NCBI GenBank assembly: GCA_004552195.1 | Contig: SFPC01000015.1 | Coordinates: 1 to 27,330 of the forward strand | DNA: 27,330 bases | Source: Bacteroidales bacterium | GTDB taxonomy: Bacteria; Bacteroidota; Bacteroidia; Bacteroidales; Bacteroidaceae | Direction of reading: 5' to 3' | Shown: positions 8,210-15,092 of the stretch, piece after piece | Layout: every line of letters starts with the position of its first letter | How positions within the stretch are numbered: the stretch's first letter is position 1 | Program-made: the position numbers and the translations under genes | Notes under the pieces: model-generated | What the model was told of the DNA's origin: nothing | Database searches by the model: none | The model's input: the letters and a program-made list of their open reading frames with translations, nothing else

Positions 8210-8728
8210 TTATAAAATGATGAACGCTTTCTTCTTGGCACATTCGATGCTGGGAGGCAGGCCGGGTGGCAGGAGTTGCAGCGTTTCGTGGAGTTCGGTC
8301 AGCAGTTCGGGGTACGGCCTGGCCATCTGTGCAGCCAGTTTGATCATGATGGAACGGCAGCTGTCGTGGTGTGTGCCGTCGGTTATGCCTTGCAGGCAGT
8401 AGTCGAAGAGGTCGGCTCGTTCCAGGGTCGTTGAGGGTGCCAGATCATAGAGCAACGAAAGCAGCAGGCCGGGACGGATGGGGAGTGTGCCGCTGAGGAT
8501 TTTGTCGATAAAGGCATGGCTGTATGGCGCGACAAATTGCAGTTTATCAGCCGGTGAGAGGTGCGTCAGCACCCAGGCAGCATACATGGCTCTGCGCGCT
8601 TCGGTGGTTTTGTCCAGCACCAGACGGCACAGCGCCGAGATGGCTTCCCCATCGTGCGCCGTGGCTTCCACCACCTTGCGCACATTAACCATCGACATAC
8701 GGCCTTCAAGCCATTTCATCCATTCCAT
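8210..8728 (-). CDS. Conserved helical (HEAT-like) protein of unknown function
   Basis: This 172-residue protein is almost wholly alpha-helical by eye, with repeated amphipathic helices (VVEATAHDGEAISALCRLVL, ARRAMYAAWVLTHL, GLLLSLLYDLAP, SIMIKLAAQMARPYPELLTEL). The pattern of paired helices resembles HEAT/ARM repeats. There is no signal peptide, membrane segment or catalytic motif, so it is probably a cytoplasmic scaffold or adaptor. The start (MEWMKWLEGRMSMVN) could instead be the Met at residue 4, 11 or 13; the first gives a WMKWLEG segment that looks like genuine protein. It is convergent with the PBP gene and separated from the upstream DUF5715 gene by 232 bases of repeats. No function is claimed. 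Confidence 0.7.
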   Translation of the reverse strand: MEWMKWLEGRMSMVNVRKVVEATAHDGEAISALCRLVLDKTTEARRAMYAAWVLTHLSPADKLQFVAPYSHAFIDKILSGTLPIRPGLLLSLLYDLAPSTTLERADLFDYCLQGITDGTHHDSCRSIMIKLAAQMARPYPELLTELHETLQLLPPGLPPSIECAKKKAFIIL

Positions 8729-8734
8729 GGCAAT

Positions 8735-8955
8735 TTATAATGTAAAATGTATAATGTATAATGAGGCCTACGACCGTTCATAAAGGACGAAGCAGGATCG
8801 CCCGCCACCATGGGCGCAGCCTACATTAAATGTATAATGTATAAAGAGGTCGTTCCTCTAATATATAATGTAAAATGTATAATGAGGGCTTGCGCCAATC
8901 GCCCCTAAGCGGTGCATCGTCCTGTACGACGGTCGTAGATTCATTATACATTAAA
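8735..8955. repeat. Composite cluster of two family P repeats
   Basis: This fills the gap between two minus-strand genes. Unit A (8760-8827) runs from AATGAGGCCTACGACC to GGGCGCAGCCTACATT. Unit B (8881-8945) runs from AATGAGGGCTTGCGCC to GGTCGTAGATTCATT. Within each unit the two arms match poorly, but the left arm of A pairs with the right arm of B, and vice versa, as if arms had been exchanged. A/T-rich stretches built from ATAATGTATAATG surround both units. The inner sequences GGACGAAGCAGG and CATCGTCCTGTA correspond, in opposite orientations, to the loop of the copy at 4511. A small AGAGG/CCTCT hairpin lies between the units (8845-8859). Confidence 0.75.
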
Positions 8956-8960
8956 AACTC

Positions 8961-9782
8961 TCACCGTGCCGTGATGTGGAAACACGACTGTTTCAGTTCA
9001 TACTTCACGTAGCAGGTGCCCATCAGGCGTTGGTCCTCTAATACTTCGGCCAGGATGGATTTGAACACCGTCACCCAGCGCACTTCGTCCGTGCCGTCGT
9101 CGTTGATTTGCAGGAAGCGGTTGTAGGAAATGTCGAATGTCGTTCCGTACTGGTGGCAGCTGTTTTCCGATGCGTTACGGTTTACATTACGCAAGCGGCG
9201 CACGTCCTCCTTGGTGCGGAGCACGGAGGTGACAATCAGTTTGTGCGGTTCGTAGCCTTTGGTTACCAACGAGTCGTTAAAAGCCCGTGCAATCTCGCCC
9301 AGCAGTGTAGCGGCGCGGGGTACGAGGTAGGGGATGGATTGGCGCAGCGGTTGGATGGAATAGAAAGGGTTGTCGCCCACGTAGACCAGTTCCTTCATGC
9401 GGCGGTGCGCCTCGTCGCGGTTTTCGATGTGGGAGATGCCCAGCCGACTGGCCGTAGCTAACTGCACGTCGTTCAGGTCGGGAAATGACTCTTCAAAGCG
9501 CCGGACGCTCGTTACGCGGTTCTTCACCGGTTTTCCGTCCGGCTTCAGCAGCGTCAGTTTGGCGCGTGGACGCATCAGCAAGCTGTCCACGTGGAGAGCT
9601 TGGAGCTCAATGCTGTCAGGTTCGTGGGGTACGGTAGCTGCTTCGGGTTGTTCGGTAGCCGTTTCGATGACGCGGTGAAGGGTGAGGTGGGGATTGACGC
9701 ATTTGGCAATGCCAAGTGCAGTGACGATGAGGACAAAAGTCAGCAGAAAATAGCCTCGGTAGGCAGTGGCCTTATGTTTCAT
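8961..9782 (-). CDS. DUF5715 family protein, M15-like putative peptidase
   Basis: The 273-residue protein has a basic start and one N-terminal hydrophobic segment (about 11-28, YFLLTFVLIVTALGIA), so it is membrane-anchored or exported to the periplasm. The C-terminal half resembles the D-Ala-D-Ala carboxypeptidase/VanX (M15) layout. SVLRT (Arg189) fits the substrate arginine region, CHQYGTTFDIS supplies His210 and Asp217 as zinc ligands, and FHITAR at the C-terminus supplies His269. These spacings make a zinc peptidase acting on cell-wall peptide stems plausible, but activity is unproven. Its own promoter is visible at 9823-9853. It lies near the PBP gene, which fits a wall-related role, though a repeat cluster separates the two genes downstream of it. 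Confidence 0.75.
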   Translation of the reverse strand: MKHKATAYRGYFLLTFVLIVTALGIAKCVNPHLTLHRVIETATEQPEAATVPHEPDSIELQALHVDSLLMRPRAKLTLLKPDGKPVKNRVTSVRRFEESFPDLNDVQLATASRLGISHIENRDEAHRRMKELVYVGDNPFYSIQPLRQSIPYLVPRAATLLGEIARAFNDSLVTKGYEPHKLIVTSVLRTKEDVRRLRNVNRNASENSCHQYGTTFDISYNRFLQINDDGTDEVRWVTVFKSILAEVLEDQRLMGTCYVKYELKQSCFHITAR

Positions 9783-9822
9783 TGTTTATATGCAGAGGGA
9801 GGGGGTTACGTTTAAAAGCACA

Positions 9823-9853
9823 CAAAAGTAAGGATTTTTCATATACTTTCAAG
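9823..9853 (-). promoter_or_regulatory. Promoter for the DUF5715 gene
   Basis: Read on the minus strand, TACTTTTG (9830-9823) matches TAnnTTTG, and CTTG (9853-9850) stands 19 bases upstream as the -33 element. It points toward the start codon at 9782. A plus-strand TAATTTTG at 9863-9870 may be a divergent -7 box for phoH, but its -33 (TTTC, 22-base spacer) is weak. Confidence 0.55.
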
Positions 9854-9914
9854 GGGATTGCTTAATTTTGCGAGGCAATTCAGCTCAAAACCTATTAATC
9901 AATTCAAGTTTCGG

Positions 9915-10057
9915 AGGTTATGAGATTTAAGGTTATGAGGTTATAAAGCTGTTCGTTGGGCTACTTTGACTGCGGCATACAGTATTATTATAACCTCATA
10001 ACCCTGGGAGCGAAGCGACCAAAATCTTATAACCTTCAACTTTGCAAAAGTTGAATT
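9915..10057. repeat. Palindromic repeat, family Q copy 1, upstream of phoH
   Basis: GGTTATGAGGTTATAA (9931-9946) is matched perfectly in inverse at 9988-10003. The sequence continues with CCTGGGAGCGAAGCGACC and a tail ending in a 9-base inverted repeat (TTCAACTTT / AAAGTTGAA, 10035-10055). About 60 bases of this right side recur nearly unchanged at 11157-11218 before purC. It occupies most of the 303-base divergent gap between the DUF5715 gene and phoH. The tail includes CAACTTTG, one base from a -7 box, so it might supply a promoter, but no -33 is seen. Confidence 0.8.
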
Positions 10058-10085
10058 GATTGATTTAATCCTTTCAGCATTTTCA

Positions 10086-11066
10086 ATGATTGAAAAGCAT
10101 TTTATTCTCGAAGAAGCCGACCCCGTTCTCTTTTACGGCGCTAACAATGCCAATATCAAAATGTTGCGTGCGCTATGTCCCAAATTGCGCATCATGGCGC
10201 GCGATAATGTGGTGCGCGTGGTGGGCGGAGAGGAGGAGATGGCGGAGTTTGAGGAAGTGATGCAGCAGCTTGAAAAGCATTGTGCCAAATTCAATCGCCT
10301 AAGTGAAGAAGATTTGCTCAATATTGTCAAGAAGCGGATGATATCAAACGATTCGGGCGAGGGAGCCATTGTTTACAGCACGGGGGGCAAGCCCATCACG
10401 CCGCGCAGCGAGAACCAATTTCGCCTGGTTGAGGCTTATTCCTCCTGCGACATGATTTTCGCCGTTGGCCCTGCCGGTTCCGGTAAAACATACACCGCCA
10501 TTGCTTTGGCGGTCAGGGCGTTGAAGAATAAGGAGGTGAAGAAAATCATCCTCAGCCGCCCTGCCGTGGAAGCAGGAGAGAAGCTTGGTTTCTTGCCCGG
10601 TGACATGAAGGACAAAATAGACCCTTATCTCCAGCCCCTCTACGATGCCTTGCAGGATATGATACCGGCAGCCAAGCTGCAAGAGTATATGACGACCAAT
10701 GTTATCCAGATTGCTCCTTTAGCCTTCATGCGTGGCCGTACGCTCAACGACGCCGTGGTCATCCTTGACGAGGCACAAAACACTACGACGGCGCAGATTA
10801 AGATGTTCCTTACGCGCATGGGATGGAACACGAAGATGATTATTACCGGCGACCGCACGCAGGTAGACCTGCCGGCTTCGCAGCGTAGCGGTTTGACGGA
10901 GGCGCAGCGCATCCTCCGGGGCATTCCGGGCATTGCCTTTATCGAAATGAATGAGCACGACATTATCCGCCACAAACTCGTGACCCGCATTGTAGAAGCC
11001 TATGCCCGTGAAGAAGAACAGAAGAAGCAACGCCACGGTGAGCCGTCTGCAGCTTTAGAGGGCTGA
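10086..11066 (+). CDS. phoH: PhoH family ATPase
   Basis: This is a 326-residue cytoplasmic ATPase of the PhoH family (PF02562 type). The N-terminal ~110 residues form the region often linked to RNA binding (DNVVRVVGGEEEMAEFEEVM). The ATPase core has Walker A GPAGSGKT (residues 128-135), Walker B ILDEAQN (226-232) and the following GDRTQVDLP motif. Family members are linked to RNA metabolism and ribosome-associated RNase function, but the exact role is unsettled. The ATG at 10086 (MIEKHFILEEADPVLFYG) is the family start; an in-frame ATG 30 bases upstream would overlap the palindromic tail. It is followed by purC, from which it is separated by a second copy of the same upstream repeat. Confidence 0.93.
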   Translation: MIEKHFILEEADPVLFYGANNANIKMLRALCPKLRIMARDNVVRVVGGEEEMAEFEEVMQQLEKHCAKFNRLSEEDLLNIVKKRMISNDSGEGAIVYSTGGKPITPRSENQFRLVEAYSSCDMIFAVGPAGSGKTYTAIALAVRALKNKEVKKIILSRPAVEAGEKLGFLPGDMKDKIDPYLQPLYDALQDMIPAAKLQEYMTTNVIQIAPLAFMRGRTLNDAVVILDEAQNTTTAQIKMFLTRMGWNTKMIITGDRTQVDLPASQRSGLTEAQRILRGIPGIAFIEMNEHDIIRHKLVTRIVEAYAREEEQKKQRHGEPSAALEG

Positions 11067-11072
11067 GAAAAA

Positions 11073-11218
11073 GGGTTATGAGGGATTAGGTTATGAGGTT
11101 ATAAGATTACTATTTGAGCGGGCGATGTTCAAACGTTATAACAGTAACTTTATAAACTCATAACCCTGGGAGCGAAGCGACCGCAAACTTATAACCTTCA
11201 ACTTTACAAAAATTGAAT
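11073..11218. repeat. Palindromic repeat, family Q copy 2, upstream of purC
   Basis: The arms are GGTTATGAGGTTATAA (11089-11104) and its inverse with one mismatch (11150-11165). Between them lies a 46-base core (11104-11149) that recurs at 21743-21788 with four differences. The right tail (CCTGGGAGCGAAGCGACC and on to TTCAACTTT) recurs before phoH. The whole phoH-purC gap is therefore repeat DNA, and purC starts 19 bases after it. Confidence 0.85.
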
Positions 11219-11236
11219 CAACTAATACATATTATC

Positions 11237-12184
11237 ATGTCTGCATTAACTCAAACAGCGTTCAACTTTCCCGGACAGCAGGGAGTGTATCACGGCAAAG
11301 TACGTGATGTCTATCATCTTGGCGACCGCTTGGTCATGGTGGCCACCGACCGCATTTCGGCCTTCGATGTCATTCTTCCCGAAGGCATTCCTTTCAAAGG
11401 ACAGGTGCTCAATCAGATAGCAGCCCAGTTCCTCGATGCCACAGCCGACATTTGTCCCAACTGGAAATTGGCTACTCCCGACCCTATGGTCACTGTCGGC
11501 TTGCTTTGCGAGGGCTTCCCCGTGGAGATGATTGTGCGCGGTTATCTCTGCGGCAGTGCCTGGCGTGCCTACAAGAGCGGTGTGCGCGAGATTTGTGGCG
11601 TCAAGTTGCCTGAGGGCATGAAGGAAAACGAAAAGTTCCCTACGCCCATCATCACCCCCACCACCAAGGCAGAGATTGGTGAGCACGATGAGGATATTTC
11701 TAAGGAAGAAATCCTGGCTCGCGGCCTGGCTACGCCTGAGGAGTATGCCCTTTTGGAGAAGTATACGCTGGCGCTCTTTGCCCGGGGCACAGAAATCGCT
11801 GCCAAGCGCGGTTTGATTTTGGTAGATACCAAGTACGAATTCGGTAAGCACAATGGGGAAATATACCTCATGGACGAAATCCATACGCCCGACTCTTCGC
11901 GTTACTTCTATGCCGAGGGCTACGAGGAACGCCTGGTCAAGGGCGAACCGCAGAAGCAGCTGTCGAAGGAGTTCGTGCGCGAGTGGTTGCTCAACAACGG
12001 TTTTCAGGTTCATGGTGCCGCCGACCAGCCCATACCGGAAATGACACCCGAGGTGGTGAAGAGCATCTCCGACCGTTACATCGAGCTGTACGAGCACATT
12101 ACCGGCACGCCTTTTGTTCCTGCCCCTGCCGACAATGTCTTAGCACGCATCGAGCAGAACGTGACGGCCTATTTGGCAGAATAA
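11237..12184 (+). CDS. purC: SAICAR synthetase PurC
   Basis: This is phosphoribosylaminoimidazole-succinocarboxamide synthase, which ligates aspartate to CAIR with ATP in purine synthesis. The 315-residue protein has the typical start region ([40 protein letters not shown]), the central [18 protein letters not shown] and the catalytic-core LVDTKYEFG with [13 protein letters not shown]. It is complete and of the long form usual in Bacteroidetes. The ATG at 11237 ([16 protein letters not shown]) is preferred over an ATG 24 bases upstream, which lies at the edge of the repeat. It stands downstream of phoH on the same strand; a terminator-like pair of hairpins follows. Confidence 0.95.
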   Translation: MSALTQTAFNFPGQQGVYHGKVRDVYHLGDRLVMVATDRISAFDVILPEGIPFKGQVLNQIAAQFLDATADICPNWKLATPDPMVTVGLLCEGFPVEMIVRGYLCGSAWRAYKSGVREICGVKLPEGMKENEKFPTPIITPTTKAEIGEHDEDISKEEILARGLATPEEYALLEKYTLALFARGTEIAAKRGLILVDTKYEFGKHNGEIYLMDEIHTPDSSRYFYAEGYEERLVKGEPQKQLSKEFVREWLLNNGFQVHGAADQPIPEMTPEVVKSISDRYIELYEHITGTPFVPAPADNVLARIEQNVTAYLAE

Positions 12185-12194
12185 GCCCTGTTGA

Positions 12195-12263
12195 CCGCCT
12201 CGCAGGCGGATAAAAAGTTCCCATAAGTATCCCCGCAGCAAGCCTTTCCGGCCTCCTGCGGGG
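12195..12263 (+). terminator. Two hairpins after purC, terminator-like
   Basis: CCGCC/GGCGG (12195-12209) is followed by ATAAAAAG. A second stem, CCCCGCAG (12231-12238) with CTGCGGGG (12256-12263), is followed by AAACTCGTTTTG. Neither has a perfect U-tract, but both lie between the convergent purC and Dabb genes and probably end transcription from one or both sides. Confidence 0.5.
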
Positions 12264-12328
12264 AAACTCGTTTTGTGCCCTTACGAAGGGGAGGGCGGAC
12301 AATCAGGCGGTGCCGGATTTGTCCTGCC

Positions 12329-12622
12329 TCAGAAGTCCACACAAGCGCGCTCAGCGATGTGTTGCATCAGCGCCGAGGCCACGGCTTTGTGGGCGGGGTG
12401 AACGCTGTAAGATTTCACGTCGTCGAGCGTGTCGAAGCGCGAGATGAGACAGATGTCCCACTGCTCCGCCGGATTGAGGTTGAGCCCCACGTTCACCTCG
12501 CGGATGAAGGGGATGACGGCCGGCAGCGCTTCGATGCCTGCCTTGAACTGTGCCGCCGCTTTGGCGCGCAGCGCTTCGGGCACGTCGGCCCGGAATTTGA
12601 ACATGACGATGTGTTGTATCAT
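12329..12622 (-). CDS. Dabb-family (stress-responsive A/B barrel) protein
   Basis: A small 97-residue protein, MIQHIVMFKFRADVPEALRA..., with the Dabb (PF07876) pattern: an N-terminal IxHIVxFK strand, a helix with a conserved LPxVxxxxEVGLN region (LPAVIPFIREVNVGLN), and a C-terminal H-P-x-H-K segment (VHPAHKAVASALMQHI). Family members are small dimeric ferredoxin-like barrels; most have no known reaction. The Met at 12622 gives the normal family start; an in-frame ATG nine bases earlier (12631) is also possible. It follows the alpha/beta hydrolase stop by about ten bases, so it is probably the last gene of the minus-strand run. Confidence 0.85.
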   Translation of the reverse strand: MIQHIVMFKFRADVPEALRAKAAAQFKAGIEALPAVIPFIREVNVGLNLNPAEQWDICLISRFDTLDDVKSYSVHPAHKAVASALMQHIAERACVDF

Positions 12623-12632
12623 GACTTGCATT

Positions 12633-13931
12633 TTAGGGGGTTGACAAAGAGTTTTGCAGTATAAAGTCCGTGATTTGCCGCAGGGCCTCCGCGTCCATCT
12701 TCCCCTCCTTCAGGTAGTCGGCGGGGCAGGCCATTTCCGGCAGTTCGCGCAGCAGGTGGTCCAGTTTCGGCAGAAGCACACAGCGCGCCTTGAGCTGTTT
12801 CGCCAGTGCCTTCTCCCACAGTCTCAGGTCCGCTTCCGTCACCTGGTAATCGTGGCCGCCTTGCAGAAACAGCATCGGCAGATCCTTGAGCCGCTGTGCC
12901 GTGGTCGTAGGGTCGTAAGTCTGCTGGAAATCCACATACTCCCGGGGCAATGCCGCCATCATTTGCTTGGCCGTGGCTTCCGCCTGCGACTGCGCTGTGG
13001 CCTCGTCGGCCCCTTGTTTCCGGGCTATGTATACGAGCTGCTCCATCAGCGCGTCGCGAAACGGGCGCGCCAGTGCCGCCCAGCCGATGATGCCCGCCAA
13101 GGGCGTGTCCGCCTTTTCCGCAATGCGGGGTACCAACGTGCCGCCCAGGCTGTGGCCTATCACAAAAAGTCGCTGCTTGTCCACCTGCGGCAGTTTGGCC
13201 GTTTGGCGCAGCGCCTGCACCGCATCGTCCACTACTTCCGTGTCGTACGTCAACTGCCCACCCGACACTTCCGCCATGCGCGCTCCGTATACCTTGGTGC
13301 GCTTATCGTAACGCACCACGGCGATGCCGCGGGCCGCCAGGGCGTGCGCCAGTTCGCGGAAGGGTTTGTTCGGTCCCAGCGTTTCGTCGCGGTCCTGCGG
13401 TCCGCTGCCCTGCACCAGCACTATCGCGGGCACCGGTTTCGACAGGTCTTTGGGCAAGGTCAGTGTGCCCGAAAGTTCTATCCCGCCGTGCTTCACGACG
13501 AAATCTTCCTCCGTGAATGCCTCCGCCGCGTCCGTCCGGCCAGGCGTTGCGGGCTGTGTGGCGGTGGCTGGTGCCGGTGTGAAGGTCAGTCCCGCCAGCA
13601 GCAACTCATCGTTCAGCACCACGTTCATCTGCAGTGGCAGTCGTTCAAAACGCAGCACGCTTTGGCACACGTGCATCCCCTGCCGTTCCGTCAGCGACCA
13701 GGCCTCCTGCTTTTCCAGCTGTCCTGCCTGCGTCAGCAGTTGTTTCCAAATCGCCTGCACCATAGCAGCCGGAAGTTGGGCTTTCACTTGTGGCGTGGCG
13801 TGCGCCAATACGCTGTCAGCCTGTCCGGTTTTAATCCATTCCAAGTGGCGCCCAGCCATTTCGGTAAAGCGGTCTGCGTTTGCCGTCATGCTTCCGCACC
13901 ACAGCAGGAGTAGGCATAAAATCTGTTTCAT
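12633..13931 (-). CDS. Exported alpha/beta hydrolase with DUF3887-like N-terminal domain
   Basis: A 432-residue protein with a cleavable-looking signal peptide (MKQILCLLLLWCGSMTANA). Residues 20-120 form a small alpha+beta domain of DUF3887 type. Residues 145-430 are an alpha/beta hydrolase with the nucleophile elbow GHSLGG (Ser261), the acid in QGGHDYQVT (Asp361) and the base in LPKLDHLL (His392). The oxyanion region is VLVQGSGPQDRDE. It should act in the periplasm as an esterase, acyl-hydrolase or peptidase; the substrate cannot be read from the sequence. A Pro/Ala/Thr linker (118-135) joins the domains. It starts 23 bases after the zinc-ribbon lipoprotein gene and ends beside the Dabb gene. 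Confidence 0.88.
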   Translation of the reverse strand: MKQILCLLLLWCGSMTANADRFTEMAGRHLEWIKTGQADSVLAHATPQVKAQLPAAMVQAIWKQLLTQAGQLEKQEAWSLTERQGMHVCQSVLRFERLPLQMNVVLNDELLLAGLTFTPAPATATQPATPGRTDAAEAFTEEDFVVKHGGIELSGTLTLPKDLSKPVPAIVLVQGSGPQDRDETLGPNKPFRELAHALAARGIAVVRYDKRTKVYGARMAEVSGGQLTYDTEVVDDAVQALRQTAKLPQVDKQRLFVIGHSLGGTLVPRIAEKADTPLAGIIGWAALARPFRDALMEQLVYIARKQGADEATAQSQAEATAKQMMAALPREYVDFQQTYDPTTTAQRLKDLPMLFLQGGHDYQVTEADLRLWEKALAKQLKARCVLLPKLDHLLRELPEMACPADYLKEGKMDAEALRQITDFILQNSLSTP

Positions 13932-13954
13932 AAGTAGTAATGTATTCTGTCAGG

Positions 13955-14959
13955 TTATTCGTTCCAAGCTCCGCAGTGCGGGCACCGTCCCTTTTGGGGA
14001 ATTGACCGGCGGCACACTCCGCAGAGCAGGTGCGAGGGACGGTGGAGATAGTAGCGGCGGATGGCCCACGCCCAATAAACTACCAGCAGCGCATAGCCTA
14101 TATAATAAGGTGTGGTCAGAGTGAACACTAAATAGAGCACCACGCAGACGCCGCCGAGGGAGGTGAGATAAGCCAAACGGTCGCCCAGGTCGGGCTGGCG
14201 GCGCAGCTCGTCCACCACGGCTACTGCTACAATCAGGATGGCCCATACAGAGGCTATGAAAAGTGCCAGGATAAGCGGCAACTCCGTGTCGAAGGGGTTG
14301 AGCGTGGGGTGGTAATAAAATTCTACCCAGGTGGACGGTACAAACCGCTGCATGCTGCCATATACCGCTGCCGATCCGCTGACGCACAGGCAGAGCAGGG
14401 TGGGGTAGAAACTGGGGATGTCGTGGAAATGGACCAGGCGGTAGTGTTTGTGGCGGAAGTATTGGATAAGGCCGAACAAGGCTGCCAATGCCAGTACGCA
14501 GAGCACTACTATCGAGCGCGTGCCGGAGAAATAATAGATGAATTTTGAGATGGGATCGTCGGGTACCACGCAGTCGAGTAAGGCCGATTCGTGAATCCAT
14601 CCCTGCGTCAGTTGGTCGCGGGCCACTTTCACCCATACGGAGTCTGTGGTGTCATTGGGCACATAGGCAATTCGGGCCACCACCAGTTTATCGCGTTTTT
14701 TCAGTCGCACCGTATCGCCCGGCTGATGGTCATACTCGGCCATGTTGTTTAGGGGTGGCATGGTGAGCAGCTCCATGGAATCAGTGGCTTGGAAGTTGTA
14801 GCCCGTCCAGTAGTGGTGGGCGATGTAGAAGTTCACCGAATCGACGGCTCCTTCGCCCGTTACCGTCCAATGGTCCTGCTTGTTCGGGTGGGAATAGTAG
14901 CAGGCCGTCAGCAGATTGCCGGCCAGCAGCAGGAGAAGTAAGGTGTGGAGGTGGCGCAT
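13955..14959 (-). CDS. Lipoprotein with membrane helices and C-terminal zinc ribbon
   Basis: I do not recognise a named function. The 334 residues have an unusual order. A lipoprotein-type signal with lipobox LTAC (Cys20) comes first. A soluble domain of about 120 residues follows, with an SH3-like strand pattern (GDTVRLKKRDKLVVARIAYV ... WVKVARDQLTQGWIHESAL). Then come about five hydrophobic segments (near 148-167, 185-205, 227-250, 266-282 and 285-301). Last is a short zinc ribbon, CGVC at 313-316 and CPHC at 326-329. If Cys20 is lipidated, the first domain is periplasmic and an odd number of helices places the ribbon in the cytoplasm. This could be a sensor or assembly factor, but that is inference. 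There is no clear promoter in the 133-base gap behind the U32 gene. Confidence 0.75.
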   Translation of the reverse strand: MRHLHTLLLLLLAGNLLTACYYSHPNKQDHWTVTGEGAVDSVNFYIAHHYWTGYNFQATDSMELLTMPPLNNMAEYDHQPGDTVRLKKRDKLVVARIAYVPNDTTDSVWVKVARDQLTQGWIHESALLDCVVPDDPISKFIYYFSGTRSIVVLCVLALAALFGLIQYFRHKHYRLVHFHDIPSFYPTLLCLCVSGSAAVYGSMQRFVPSTWVEFYYHPTLNPFDTELPLILALFIASVWAILIVAVAVVDELRRQPDLGDRLAYLTSLGGVCVVLYLVFTLTTPYYIGYALLVVYWAWAIRRYYLHRPSHLLCGVCRRSIPQKGRCPHCGAWNE

Positions 14960-15092
14960 GGTGTATGTTGTTGAATGAACGTGGGAAAAATGTGGTACGT
15001 GTTTTACTTTTTAGCGGTATTCTATAAATTTGGCTTTAAAGAATGCCTATGTATTTGTTTATTTATTCCGGCCTTATTTATAGAACACCCTT

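Noticed and set aside
14960..15092. Small plus-strand gene starting near 14975
   Set aside because: The frame soon runs antisense into the U32 gene, its translation is Arg/Ala-rich with no domain, and it has no promoter box.
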